Shown here: piece after piece, positions 50,888 to 60,290 of the stretch
How the letters are laid out: each line of letters opens with the position of its first letter
How positions within the stretch are numbered: the stretch's first letter is position 1
Assembly (NCBI GenBank): GCA_014381555.1
Contig: JACNLO010000058.1
Coordinates: 1 to 64,000 of the forward strand
DNA: 64,000 nucleotides
Direction of reading: 5' to 3'
Origin: Planctomycetota bacterium
GTDB lineage: Bacteria > Planctomycetota > Phycisphaerae > Phycisphaerales > SM1A02
Notes under the pieces: model-generated
Database searches by the model: none
What the model was told of the DNA's origin: nothing
What the model saw: only the letters and a program-made list of their open reading frames with translations
Program-made: the position numbers and the translations under genes

Positions 50888-51598
50888 ATGACGACGAACG
50901 ATATATCCAGAATTTTGCAGGAGTGGCCTTATGATTCGAGCAAAATGAACGTAAGAATTACAGAAGCGGAGGCTGGCCGCGAGGTGCTTCAATTGAGGGT
51001 GGAACTTGGGATTGTGCAAATGGAAGTGATCGGTCGCCCAGACGGAGTTTTGCAAGACGGATACAAATCGCTTCTTGATTTATTTGAAGATCGTGGAACA
51101 CATGGTGGTCTAGATTCTGAAATGTGCCGGCGTCTTCGAGAAGAAGGTGTACAACGGTCACATCGTGCTGCAGCTTTTTTTACAATGGGTCGTTGGGAGG
51201 ATGTTATACGTGATTGCACTCAGAACCTTCAGCTCTTTGATTTGTGCAACCAGAATGCAAATGAAGAACAAGATCGGGTAGCGCTTGAACAATTTAGAGC
51301 ACCAGTAATCGCTCTCAGAACACGTTCTGCAGCAGAATGGGCAATAGAATTAGAAAATACTATTGAAGCATTGGCCGCATTAGATCACGGATTGGACGCA
51401 CTTCGTGATGCTCTTGGAGATGACTGGAATGAATCAAATGAAGCACAACTTCTTCAAGGAATGAAAGAAGCACTTGTTCCAAGACTTCCAACTTCCGAGC
51501 GAGCTGATTTACAAGAACGTCTTGCAACAGCAATAGAAAATGAAAACTATGAACTCGCTGCCATTCTTAGAGACGAGATTCGTTTGCTACGCGATTAA
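50888..51598 (+). CDS. UVR-motif (UvrB/UvrC C-terminal) domain protein
   Basis: 236 aa. The C-terminus (ADLQERLATAIENENYELAAILRDEIRLL) is a UVR motif, a helical hairpin used by UvrB/UvrC and McsA for protein contacts. The N-terminal 100 residues contain ITEAEAGREVLQLRVELGIVQMEVIGRPDG, a pattern seen in planctomycete proteins of unknown role. ATG 50888 is chosen over a 64-codon longer start because GATAAT lies exactly 6 nt upstream. The 205 nt before it, up to the sigma-factor start, hold no other feature that I could identify. Confidence 0.75.
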   Translation: MTTNDISRILQEWPYDSSKMNVRITEAEAGREVLQLRVELGIVQMEVIGRPDGVLQDGYKSLLDLFEDRGTHGGLDSEMCRRLREEGVQRSHRAAAFFTMGRWEDVIRDCTQNLQLFDLCNQNANEEQDRVALEQFRAPVIALRTRSAAEWAIELENTIEALAALDHGLDALRDALGDDWNESNEAQLLQGMKEALVPRLPTSERADLQERLATAIENENYELAAILRDEIRLLRD

Positions 51599-51611
51599 TG
51601 CAAGCGAGCAC

Positions 51612-52727
51612 TTATCTTTTGTAAAAAGGTAGATTGACAATGGTTGCGGGCAATTGCTGTTTTCCAAAATCAATATCAACGATCTCGCCATCAAAATCAC
51701 TAGCAACATATGCCATCCCAATTGGATAGTTTAGGGTAGGGCTAAAGCACCCGCTTGTAATTTTCCCAATCACTGCTCCGTTCGTACACACATCCATGCC
51801 TTGACGTGGTGAGCGTCTTCCATCAAGCCTAACACCGACAAGTTTTTTTCCAGACCCGTGTTCGGCAATGTGCCTGATTGCCTCTTGTCCAATGAATGGT
51901 TCCGCTTCGTTGTCACCAATTCCCTTCTCTAGTTTTACTGCGAAAGATAACCCTGCAGATAGAGGGTCTGTTTCCTCATCGAGTTCATGACCATAGAGTG
52001 GCATCCCAGCTTCGAGCCGCAACGAATCGCGAGCACCTAATCCTGCAGGTTTTATACTGTTTGTATCTTCAACATGTGTAAGCATCATGTCGAGCGCTTT
52101 CTGAGCTAACCCTTTTGGAAGAATAACTTCTACACCATCTTCACCAGTGTACCCCGTTCGTGAAATCTTAATTTTTGCAATGAACACATTTTTAGTTATG
52201 AAACGGTATCGCTTAAGATCTGGAATTGAACTTGAAAAATTTGATAAAAGTTCCATCACCTTGGGACCCTGAAGAGCAACCATCGCTGTTGATTCAGTTT
52301 CATCTTTAACTTTACAAACGAAATCGCCTCGATTCGATTCAATGTGATCCCAAATTTTTTCTCGGTTTGCTCCATTGCACACCATCATGTAACTCGAATC
52401 ACCCTCTTGATACACAAGGACATCGTCGCGGCATCCGCCTGCTTCATTGCATATCAAAGAGTACCGAATTTGACCCTCACTCATCCCATAAATTTGCCGA
52501 GTACACAATCGGTCAAGCAGTTTGCACGCATCTCTACCCTTGAATCGGAGTCTCCCCATATGGGACACATCAAAGAACCCGCCACTTGTTCGCACTTGGG
52601 TATGTTCTTCAATAATCGATCCGTAATGCAAAGGAAGGGACCAACCAGCAAAATCAACCATTTTTGCCCCTTTGTTAAGGTGGTAGGAGTGAAACGGTGA
52701 GGTGAATAATTCTTGAGTGTTTGTCAT
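51612..52727 (-). CDS. gcvT: Aminomethyltransferase (glycine cleavage T protein)
   Basis: 371 aa. Transfers the methylene group to tetrahydrofolate in glycine cleavage. Motifs: FHSYHLNKGAKMVDFAGWSLPLHYGSIIEEH, FDVSHMGRLRFKGRDA, YSLICNEAGGCRDDVLVY, ISRTGYTGEDGVEVI, GLGARDSLRLEAGMPLYGHELDEETDPLSAGLSFAVK and GKITSGCFSPTLNYPIGMAYV. The other gcv genes are not in the window. Convergent with the UVR gene and divergent from bamA. Confidence 0.95.
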   Translation of the reverse strand: MTNTQELFTSPFHSYHLNKGAKMVDFAGWSLPLHYGSIIEEHTQVRTSGGFFDVSHMGRLRFKGRDACKLLDRLCTRQIYGMSEGQIRYSLICNEAGGCRDDVLVYQEGDSSYMMVCNGANREKIWDHIESNRGDFVCKVKDETESTAMVALQGPKVMELLSNFSSSIPDLKRYRFITKNVFIAKIKISRTGYTGEDGVEVILPKGLAQKALDMMLTHVEDTNSIKPAGLGARDSLRLEAGMPLYGHELDEETDPLSAGLSFAVKLEKGIGDNEAEPFIGQEAIRHIAEHGSGKKLVGVRLDGRRSPRQGMDVCTNGAVIGKITSGCFSPTLNYPIGMAYVASDFDGEIVDIDFGKQQLPATIVNLPFYKR

Positions 52728-52817
52728 TGCTTTGTACCTTTTGTGGCAATGTATTGTACTTCCAAGGAGGTCTGCGGTTGTGGGTGGTGCTTCAGGCAGG
52801 TATCCTTCTCAAAACGG

Positions 52818-55304
52818 ATGCGATTCCTCAACACCATACTTTATTGCCTTTTATGCGTTCTCATTATGTCCCCACTCTTCGCTTGGTCTGGGGATAGATT
52901 TGGTGCTAGATTGGATGAACACTTTATCTCAGCAATTAGATTTGAGCGTCTTGACCGGGTGGAAGAACAGCGTGTTCAAAATCTAATTCAATCAGCCGTG
53001 GGGGAGTTGTATGACCCCGAATTAGTTGAGGGTGATGTTCACATCCTTACTCACCTTGGAGTATTCGAGAATATTAAGGCAGAGGTTATTCTCCAAGAGG
53101 ACGAAACAATAGAACTTGTCTTTACATTTACCGAGCAACAAATTATTACACAGGTTTCTGTGGTTGGGAATACACAAATTAGCGACAAGGAGTTATCAGC
53201 TAGTTTACCTGTGATGGAAGGACTTGGTAGAGATCAAGATGCCATCGATCGGGGCAAAAGATCAATAATGGATTTGTACAAAGCACAAGGAAATTACCTT
53301 GTCGAAGTTATTCCTGAAACGATTGTGTATGGCAAGGATTTTTTTACTGAAGAAGACGGCGAACACAAGAAAATTCCCGAGACAGTAGTCCTGATTTACA
53401 GAATCATGGAAGGCCCGAGAGTACGTGTAAAAGGAATGCTTTTTTCTGGAAACCATTCATTCACCACAAAGGAACTAGCTGCAGAAGTTGACACCTCAGT
53501 TTCAGTTCCATTTTTTCGACGAGGCGAACTAAATGAACAGATACTTGATGCAGACGTTCAAAGTTTAAAAAGTTTTTACATTAATAGAGGGTTCCGAGAT
53601 GTACGAGTTTCATACACAGATCCCCTAAGCCCAAACGACAAAGAGGCATCCGTTGTGTTTCTTATTGAGGAAGGACCTCAATATACTATTGGTGGCATCT
53701 CTGTTGAATTTATAACGGTTGGTAATCTAAAACCCGTGTTTACAGTGGAACAAATCAGAGGATTGATTCCAATGAAACAGGGAGATGTGTTTCGACAGTT
53801 CGAGATGAATGACGCTGTTGCTTCAATCAATAATGCGTACGGGGTGCTCGGTAGAATTATCAACGTTGAACCAAAACAGCAGGCAATTCGACGAGCACGA
53901 AAAGCGATGTATGGCGGGAGTAATTCCATTGAATTAGATTCGGCTAATGCAATCCCATATCACGCTGAACCAGGCGCGACGATAGATGTTTTGTTTGTGA
54001 TATCTGAGGGCCGCCCAACAAAGGTTGGGGTTGTTGAAATCAAAGGCAATTCAGTTACACAAGACAAGGTCATCCGCGGACGCATTGGCTTAAAGCCGGG
54101 CTACCCATTTAATATAGAAGAAGCCAACAGGTCTGAAACGCGCCTTATGAAAACAGGCCTCTTTAATAAGGTCACCATGACGATTCAACCAGAAAATAGT
54201 GAGAATCCGAATGTGCGAGATCTTCTTGTTGAGGTGGATGAATCACAAACAGGATCATTAAACTTTGGTTTAATGGCTGGAAGTGACTCTGGTCTGATTG
54301 GTAACATTTCTTTAAACCAACGAAACTTTGATGTCGCTGATTGGCCAGAAAGTTGGTCAGAGTTTTGGCAACGAAAAGCATTTATTGGAGCGGGGCAAAA
54401 GTTTTCGATGGCGTTTCAGCCCGGTGATGAGGTGTTCAATTACGAAACGAGTTTGACAGATCCACGGTTTTTGGATTCCGATTATTCACTTGGTGGTTCT
54501 GTGGGTTGGAGGCAGCGAGAATATGACGATTACAAACAAGAGACTTTGTTTAGCAGGGCGACCATTGGTCGTAGGTTCGGAGATATTTGGTACGGTCGTT
54601 TATCACTTTCTGCGGATCGAATTAAATTGACAAATTTTGATGATAATGTTCCTTTGGAAATATTTAATGATCGAGGTCCAAGTACGATTAACTCATTAGG
54701 TCTTTCGGTGACTAGAACAACTTTGGCACCATTCATTCGACCAACCGAGGGGTCGCGTATCAGCTTGAATATCGACCAATTTGGAATACCTTCCGGGGAT
54801 TACACCTTTACAAAAACCTACCTTTCAGCAACTTCTTATTTTGCTATTGATCGGGACTTTCTCAACAGAACATCCACGCTTCGAGTTGACAGTAAGATTG
54901 GGTATATTTTTGGAGGCGAGTCCCCAACATTCGAGAAGTTTTATCTTGGTGGACGAACGTTCAGAGGTTTTGACTATCGAACAATTTCTCCAAAAGGAAC
55001 ACCACGAGTTGCTGGTGGCGACCCAAATGTTCCTGTTGGAGGCGACTGGGAGTTTTACCTAGGTGCTCAATATGAATTCCCTGTACTCGACAGGTTTATT
55101 TCTATGGTGGCCTTTTGTGATAGTGGCACAGTTGTCAATTCGCCTAGTTTTGATGAATATAGAGTGAGTGTTGGCGCTGGTATTCGGCTTTACATTCCTC
55201 AACTCGGTCAAGCACCCCTTGCTTTTGACTTTGGCTTCCCAATCATGAAAGAAGAAGAAGATAAAAAGAAGGTGTTTAGTTTCAGTGTCCAGTTGCCTTT
55301 CTGA
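52818..55304 (+). CDS. bamA: Outer membrane protein assembly factor BamA
   Basis: 828 aa. Signal peptide MRFLNTILYCLLCVLIMSPLFAWS, tandem POTRA domains (about 40-430; for example VSVVGNTQISDKELSASL, VRVKGMLFSGNHSFTTKELA, VGVVEIKGNSVTQDKVIRGRIGLKPG), then a 16-strand-type barrel with the lid-loop signature YLGGRTFRGFDYRTISPKG, close to VRGF. It ends in SFSVQLPF with a terminal Phe. ATG 52818 gives the signal peptide directly; a longer frame from 52713 is Cys-rich and unlikely. Leads the bamA-skp-skp-lpx operon. Confidence 0.95.
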   Translation: MRFLNTILYCLLCVLIMSPLFAWSGDRFGARLDEHFISAIRFERLDRVEEQRVQNLIQSAVGELYDPELVEGDVHILTHLGVFENIKAEVILQEDETIELVFTFTEQQIITQVSVVGNTQISDKELSASLPVMEGLGRDQDAIDRGKRSIMDLYKAQGNYLVEVIPETIVYGKDFFTEEDGEHKKIPETVVLIYRIMEGPRVRVKGMLFSGNHSFTTKELAAEVDTSVSVPFFRRGELNEQILDADVQSLKSFYINRGFRDVRVSYTDPLSPNDKEASVVFLIEEGPQYTIGGISVEFITVGNLKPVFTVEQIRGLIPMKQGDVFRQFEMNDAVASINNAYGVLGRIINVEPKQQAIRRARKAMYGGSNSIELDSANAIPYHAEPGATIDVLFVISEGRPTKVGVVEIKGNSVTQDKVIRGRIGLKPGYPFNIEEANRSETRLMKTGLFNKVTMTIQPENSENPNVRDLLVEVDESQTGSLNFGLMAGSDSGLIGNISLNQRNFDVADWPESWSEFWQRKAFIGAGQKFSMAFQPGDEVFNYETSLTDPRFLDSDYSLGGSVGWRQREYDDYKQETLFSRATIGRRFGDIWYGRLSLSADRIKLTNFDDNVPLEIFNDRGPSTINSLGLSVTRTTLAPFIRPTEGSRISLNIDQFGIPSGDYTFTKTYLSATSYFAIDRDFLNRTSTLRVDSKIGYIFGGESPTFEKFYLGGRTFRGFDYRTISPKGTPRVAGGDPNVPVGGDWEFYLGAQYEFPVLDRFISMVAFCDSGTVVNSPSFDEYRVSVGAGIRLYIPQLGQAPLAFDFGFPIMKEEEDKKKVFSFSVQLPF

Positions 55305-55375
55305 CTGCTCATTCGGAATTTCTCGTACAATTACCACTTATTCTTATTGCATACTTCGAAACGAAGGAACTTAAC

Positions 55376-56011
55376 ATGTCTTTACACACACGAACGCGAA
55401 GAATCACTGTAGTTTTAGCAACAATAGCAATTGTTTGTACGGTTGCTGGATATGCAGCAGTCGCAGCAACAGCACTTCGAAGGCCACCCACGGTTGTCGT
55501 AACGTTTAATATTTCAAGAGTGACCGCAAATCTCACAGAAAGAGCTGCCTCAGAGGCACGGCTTCGTGAGCTTGTTTCAAAAATTGAAGATGAACAGACT
55601 AAACGTATTAAAGCAATTGAAAGTTTGGAAGAAAGTTTCGTAGAAGCATCTGAAGCAGAAAAGTTAGGGGTCATTGATCAACTTGACCAGTTAAACCTTG
55701 AAGCGATTAGTTACCAGCGCTTCGCAGGTATGAGAGTCGACAATGAACGTTCGTTAATGTTTAGAGATATTTACAAAAAGATACGTAAAGCTGTTGCAGA
55801 CATCTCTGAAGAAAACGGGTATGACATTGTGCTTATCAGTGATGACGATCGGGAAATAATGATAGATCGGGAGTCGAATGTTCCAAGGGAATTTCAGGTG
55901 AAAGAACAAATTGGTCTTCAAAGAGTTATTTTTGCAAGTGCCCAAACAGATATCACGGAACAAATCGTGACACACATGAACCTTGAATGGGAAAAACGCT
56001 CAGATCATTGA
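55376..56011 (+). CDS. Skp/OmpH-family periplasmic chaperone, paralogue 2
   Basis: 211 aa. N-terminal transmembrane or signal segment (ITVVLATIAIVCTVAGYAAVAATAL), beta strand VVVTFNISRVTANLTERA, long coiled-coil-like helices (RLRELVSKIEDEQTKRIKAIESLEESFVEASEAEK) and closing strand YDIVLISDDDRE, the Skp arrangement. AAGGAA lies 8 nt before the ATG. Position right after bamA supports a chaperone for outer-membrane proteins. Confidence 0.82.
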   Translation: MSLHTRTRRITVVLATIAIVCTVAGYAAVAATALRRPPTVVVTFNISRVTANLTERAASEARLRELVSKIEDEQTKRIKAIESLEESFVEASEAEKLGVIDQLDQLNLEAISYQRFAGMRVDNERSLMFRDIYKKIRKAVADISEENGYDIVLISDDDREIMIDRESNVPREFQVKEQIGLQRVIFASAQTDITEQIVTHMNLEWEKRSDH

Positions 56012-56029
56012 TCTGAAAGGAAAATATAC

Positions 56030-56650
56030 ATGCAGCATGTAAGAAATAAAACACACCACATTTACGCAATTGCACTTCTCGTTGTTATCTCAATGGCATG
56101 GCAATCCCAAGCAAATAGGAAAGTTGCTCCTGCGACACCAGCAGTTCTTGTTTCGGTTGATTTTGAAAGAGCTTTTTCTTCATTAGAAGAACGGGTGTAT
56201 GAAGAATCAAAAGTGCAAGCATTTGTTGCGAAACTGACCGAAGATATCGAATCAAAAAGATTGCACATTGAAAGTTATGAACAAGAATTTGAATTGTATG
56301 AGTCCGGCTCTGACAAATGGGAAGAACTTCTTCAAGAGCAACAACTTGAAGTCCTAGAGTACCAGGCTCAAATTGAGTATAGAAATATTAGGGCAATTCG
56401 TGAAGAGTCAAAGGGAATGCGCCGCATTTATCAGCACATTAGAGAGGCTGCAGCTGAATTATCAAAGGAAAATGGTTGGGATTATGTCATTGTAAATGAC
56501 GCAGCTTTTTCATTGCCCGAAGGAGACAACGTTGACATGGGAGCTCAAATCAGTAGTCGTCGAATGCTCTATGCAAATCCATCCCTTGATGTTACGGATA
56601 TCCTCATTGAATATATGAATGCTTCATTTGATGAGATGGCAGTTCGGTAA
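56030..56650 (+). CDS. Skp/OmpH-family periplasmic chaperone, paralogue 3
   Basis: 206 aa with the same layout as the preceding gene: signal segment (IYAIALLVVISMAWQSQA), strand VLVSVDFERAFSSLEER, charged helices, and final strand WDYVIVNDAAFSLPEG. It aligns along its length with the neighbour by eye (YQHIREAAAELSKENGWDYVIV versus YKKIRKAVADISEENGYDIVLI), so it arose by tandem duplication. GAAAGGAAAA is the ribosome site. Confidence 0.82.
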   Translation: MQHVRNKTHHIYAIALLVVISMAWQSQANRKVAPATPAVLVSVDFERAFSSLEERVYEESKVQAFVAKLTEDIESKRLHIESYEQEFELYESGSDKWEELLQEQQLEVLEYQAQIEYRNIRAIREESKGMRRIYQHIREAAAELSKENGWDYVIVNDAAFSLPEGDNVDMGAQISSRRMLYANPSLDVTDILIEYMNASFDEMAVR

Positions 56651-56658
56651 ACCAACCC

Positions 56659-57693
56659 GTGGCTAACGAACAACACACTGCCGGATCACTCGCGGATGCA
56701 CTTCACGCAGATCTTGATGGACCAGCTGATTTGCTTTGTATTGGAGTTTCTTCGATTGAACAAGCAAAATCAGGCGACATTACGTTTATGGTCTCAGCGA
56801 AGTATGCAAAGGAATGGGAACACTCTGGCGCAACAATTGGGATAGTTCCAAATGGTGTCGATGTTCCAGGGCATGACCCATCGGCACGCGCTTTGCTGCG
56901 TGTTGATAGTGCCTCGATTGCAATGGCAGAGGTTCTAGAACTTTTTAAATCAGAGGAAGATTTGCCCCCAAAAGGCATACATCCATCAGCAATTATTGAT
57001 TCCTCTGCAACTGTTGGCAGTGATGTTCGAATTGGGCCACATGTAATTGTCGGAGCCAAAGTGCATATCGGAGATGGTGTTGCGTTATGTAATCATGTCA
57101 GCATTGGACGCGGCTCACAAGTTGGTTCAAATACTATCCTCAGACCGGGCGTTGTTATTGAATACGATTGCACAATCGGGGAAGAGTGTATCCTCAATGC
57201 CAACGTTACAGTTGGGACTGATGGGTTTGGGTATTGCCCAAACGCTGATATGACTGGGCTTATAAAACTGCAACATGTAGGCACTGTGGTCATCGGGGAT
57301 CGGGTTGAAATAGGTTCTAATTCTTGCCTTGACAGAGGGAAATTTTTAGCGACACAGATTGGAAATGGCACAAAAATAGATAATTTAGTGCAAATTGGTC
57401 ATAATGTTACTATTGGCGAAAACTGCGTTATTGCATCAGGAACGGGGATTGGAGGTTCCGTGCAGGTTGGCAATTGGGTTCAAATCGCAGCTCATGTGGG
57501 CATTGCACCCCACTGTAAGGTAGGTGATGGGGCAAAAATTGGTGCTAAGAGTGGTTTAATGCACGATATACCTGATGGTGAAGAGTGGCTTGGTCTCCCA
57601 GCTGGCAAAATGAAGGATGTATTGCGGCAATGGGCTTCTACTCGTAAACTGCCCGGAATCATTTCAAAATATGACCGAGATAAAGACCAATAG
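56659..57693 (+). CDS. lpxD: UDP-3-O-acylglucosamine N-acyltransferase LpxD
   Basis: 344 aa. N-terminal uridine-binding domain (GDITFMVSAKYAKEW), left-handed beta-helix of hexapeptide repeats from about residue 105, with the catalytic-His segment LVQIGHNVTIGENCVIASGTGIGGSVQVG, and C-terminal helix VLRQWASTRKLPGIIS. Adds the second acyl chain in lipid A synthesis. GTG start, 8 nt after the skp-like stop. Confidence 0.95.
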   Translation: MANEQHTAGSLADALHADLDGPADLLCIGVSSIEQAKSGDITFMVSAKYAKEWEHSGATIGIVPNGVDVPGHDPSARALLRVDSASIAMAEVLELFKSEEDLPPKGIHPSAIIDSSATVGSDVRIGPHVIVGAKVHIGDGVALCNHVSIGRGSQVGSNTILRPGVVIEYDCTIGEECILNANVTVGTDGFGYCPNADMTGLIKLQHVGTVVIGDRVEIGSNSCLDRGKFLATQIGNGTKIDNLVQIGHNVTIGENCVIASGTGIGGSVQVGNWVQIAAHVGIAPHCKVGDGAKIGAKSGLMHDIPDGEEWLGLPAGKMKDVLRQWASTRKLPGIISKYDRDKDQ

Positions 57694-57725
57694 ACCCACA
57701 ATCGGGTTGAGTCTCACAACGAATC

Positions 57726-59093
57726 ATGACGAATCCCACACAACAATCTGAACAAACAGCGAAGCACACAGAGGGTGGTGTCCATATGCAGCACACAGTT
57801 GCAAAGCCAGTCGCAGTTAGCGGAAAAGGGTTGTTGCTCGGGAAGAATGTAGATCTCGTGATTACGCCAGCTGCGGTGGGCGAAGGCATTGTTTTTGAAC
57901 GGACGGATATTGAGCCATCAATTCAAATACCTGCTCTAGTTGATAATGTGACTGATCGAGCGAGACGTACTACCCTGAGTGGAAGTGATGTCACCATCGA
58001 AACAGTGGAGCACCTGATGTCTGCTCTTTCTGGGGTTGGAATTGATAACGCAATTATTCGAATGGATGGTCCAGAAGTACCGTGTGGTGATGGTTCATCG
58101 ATGCCTTTTGTCGAACCATTACTCAAGGCAGGACGGGTAGAACAAGATCAACCCAGAACTGTATTTCGAGTTACAGAACCAATTTGTTTGCAGGATGGTG
58201 ATGCGATGATTGCAGCATTTCCTTCGCATCAAGAAGGGCTACGAATTGTGTATGACCTTGATTATGGTCATGAAACATCACGAATTGCAAGGCAAACACA
58301 AGCGTGGGATAGCCAAAGTGGTACATACAACACAGATGTAGCACCCGCAAGAACATTTAGTCTTGAAGAAGAAGCTCAAGCGTTACAGTCTCAAGGAATG
58401 TGCACTCATCTTTCTCCATCCGAGGTGTTAGTAATTGGAGAGGACGGTCCGATTGATAATTCGTATCGTTTTGACAACGAACCTGTTCGGCACAAAATTC
58501 TTGATATCATCGGAGATCTATATTTATCTGGAGCATGTATCCAAGGAAGAATTGTTGCAAGCCGATCTGGGCATGCACTCAACCGAAAACTTTGCAAAGC
58601 AATAGTTGAGCAAAACAAAGTATCCAAACGCCACACGATTGCTTCAACAGGTTCCGAGATGGATGTGCGTGAAATTCAGCGCATCATGCCACATCGATAC
58701 CCCATGCTTCTTGTTGATCGAGTTGTAGAAATGGACGGGACAGCAAAAGCAGTAGGAGTGAAAAACGTCACAATTAACGAGCCGTTTTTTCAGGGGCACT
58801 ACCCAGGCACCCCAATTATGCCTGGTGTACTTGTGGTTGAAGCGATGGCACAACTTGGCGGCTTACTTATGAGTAGAAAACTTGAGCACACAGGCAAATT
58901 GGCCGTTTTGCTGAGTCTTGATAAAGTGAAACTTCGTCACCCAGTGACCCCAGGGGATCAGTTAATTTTAGAGGCTCATTCCATTCGTGCGGGAGTCCGA
59001 ACAGCTGCATTGCAATGCAAAGCATTTGTTGGCTCACGCCTTGCCGCAGAAGCGCAGATTCGGTTTATGATGGTAGATGCGGAGCAAGATTAA
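57726..59093 (+). CDS. lpxC: Bifunctional LpxC-FabZ fusion
   Basis: 455 aa. Residues 20-310 form LpxC, the Zn-dependent UDP-3-O-acyl-GlcNAc deacetylase: zinc ligands in TVEHLMSALSGVGIDNA and RFDNEPVRHKILDIIGDLYLSG, plus YNTDVAPARTFSLEEE. Residues 320-455 form FabZ, the 3-hydroxyacyl-ACP dehydratase: IMPHRYPMLLVDRVVEMDG, FFQGHYPGTPIMPGVLVVEAMAQLGGLLM with catalytic His and Glu. The fusion is known in Bacteroidetes and some other phyla. Both halves keep the key residues. Confidence 0.95.
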   Translation: MTNPTQQSEQTAKHTEGGVHMQHTVAKPVAVSGKGLLLGKNVDLVITPAAVGEGIVFERTDIEPSIQIPALVDNVTDRARRTTLSGSDVTIETVEHLMSALSGVGIDNAIIRMDGPEVPCGDGSSMPFVEPLLKAGRVEQDQPRTVFRVTEPICLQDGDAMIAAFPSHQEGLRIVYDLDYGHETSRIARQTQAWDSQSGTYNTDVAPARTFSLEEEAQALQSQGMCTHLSPSEVLVIGEDGPIDNSYRFDNEPVRHKILDIIGDLYLSGACIQGRIVASRSGHALNRKLCKAIVEQNKVSKRHTIASTGSEMDVREIQRIMPHRYPMLLVDRVVEMDGTAKAVGVKNVTINEPFFQGHYPGTPIMPGVLVVEAMAQLGGLLMSRKLEHTGKLAVLLSLDKVKLRHPVTPGDQLILEAHSIRAGVRTAALQCKAFVGSRLAAEAQIRFMMVDAEQD

Positions 59094-59095
59094 CG

Positions 59096-59893
59096 ATGAC
59101 TAACATTCACCCAACAGCAATCATTGATTCCACCGCAACCATCGCAGAAGATGCCGTCATAGGTCCTTCATGCATTATTGGTCCAGAAGTTGTTATTGGC
59201 TCCGGAACAGAACTACTGAATCACGTTACTGTCCAGTGCAACACAACCATTGGTAAAGACAACCGGATTTTTCCTTTCAGTGTTATTGGCGGTGACCCAC
59301 AAGACAAAAAATATGCCAAGGAAGTGACCACCTTAGTAATTGGTAATCGAAATGAAATTCGAGAGCATGTCACTATCCATCGAGGGACTGAAAATGGTGG
59401 AGGCATTACAGTCATCGGAGATGGAAATTTGCTCATGGTCGCATCTCACGTTGCGCACGATTGTGTGCTTGGAAGTGACCTTGTTATTGCTAATCAAGTG
59501 ATGCTTGCTGGACACATTACAGTGGAAGATTATGCAACAATTGGCGGCGGCGCTGGAATTAATCAATTTTCACGGATAGGCCGTTGCTCATATGTTGGCG
59601 GTTTGGCAAGAATAACTAGAGACGTTCCACCTTACATGATTGTAGAAGGGACTCCAGCAGAAGTTAGAGCAGTAAACATTGTTGCAATGTCAAGGCAAGG
59701 ATATCCCGAAGATCAAATTGGCGCGATGAAAGAAGCTCACAAACGATTGTTCCGCGATAATGGTGGGTCTCTTGCTCAGAAGATGGAACTCTTACTTGAG
59801 GAGTTTGGCGAACATCTTCCCGTGCAACATTTGTGTAATTCAATTACCGCTTCAGCCCAAGGCCGTCATGGTCGTTCGAATGAAAAGCTTTGA
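59096..59893 (+). CDS. lpxA: UDP-N-acetylglucosamine acyltransferase LpxA
   Basis: 265 aa. NIHPTAIIDSTATIAEDAVIGPSCIIGPEVVIG begins the beta-helix; the catalytic and substrate region reads GDPQDKKYAKEVTTLVIGNRNEIREHVTIHRGTENGGG and HVAHDCVLGSDLVIANQVMLAGH; the C-terminal helices contain MSRQGYPEDQIGAMKEAHKRLFRDNG. Standard length for LpxA. ATG 59096 lies 2 nt after the lpxC-fabZ stop. Last gene of the lipid A set; lpxB is not in the window. Confidence 0.95.
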   Translation: MTNIHPTAIIDSTATIAEDAVIGPSCIIGPEVVIGSGTELLNHVTVQCNTTIGKDNRIFPFSVIGGDPQDKKYAKEVTTLVIGNRNEIREHVTIHRGTENGGGITVIGDGNLLMVASHVAHDCVLGSDLVIANQVMLAGHITVEDYATIGGGAGINQFSRIGRCSYVGGLARITRDVPPYMIVEGTPAEVRAVNIVAMSRQGYPEDQIGAMKEAHKRLFRDNGGSLAQKMELLLEEFGEHLPVQHLCNSITASAQGRHGRSNEKL

Positions 59894-59912
59894 AGTAGCT
59901 GCGAACCCCCGT

Positions 59913-60074
59913 TCAATCTTCATCTTCTTTCACATCTTCCACCCATTCATCTATTGATGGACTTTGAACATCTGCGATGACAGTAGATTGTGCGAGTGTG
60001 TGCATTGCGAAATCGGTTGTGTCAAAGACAAACCCAGAGGATTGTTCAAAGTGGGAATTGTGAAGATCTGTCAT
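59913..60074 (-). CDS. Candidate small acidic protein (53 aa)
   Basis: Open frame of 53 codons, MTDLHNSHFEQSSGFVF at the start and SIDEWVEDVKEDED at the end. CAGGA lies 8 nt before the ATG. It has no signal peptide; the C-terminus is strongly acidic. It occupies most of the roughly 400-nt gap between lpxA and the DUF5658-like gene; the rest of that gap (60075-60290) shows nothing else recognisable. Could be a chance frame. Confidence 0.4.
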   Translation of the reverse strand: MTDLHNSHFEQSSGFVFDTTDFAMHTLAQSTVIADVQSPSIDEWVEDVKEDED

Positions 60075-60290
60075 GGAAAAGTCCTGATGTGTGGTAGGGG
60101 ATACGAAAAGCTAGATGATGAGTATTGATATCGAAATAGGCTTGCTTGTCAAGTTCAACGTCTGATAAACAACCCTAATTTGGCAAAATTCGGAAATAAC
60201 TGAAAGTGGTATGCGTTTATATGCTTATCGGTCTGACCCTCATCAAGCGGAACTATCTGCGGGAACTTCGATGTTGGGCAATTAAACCTC

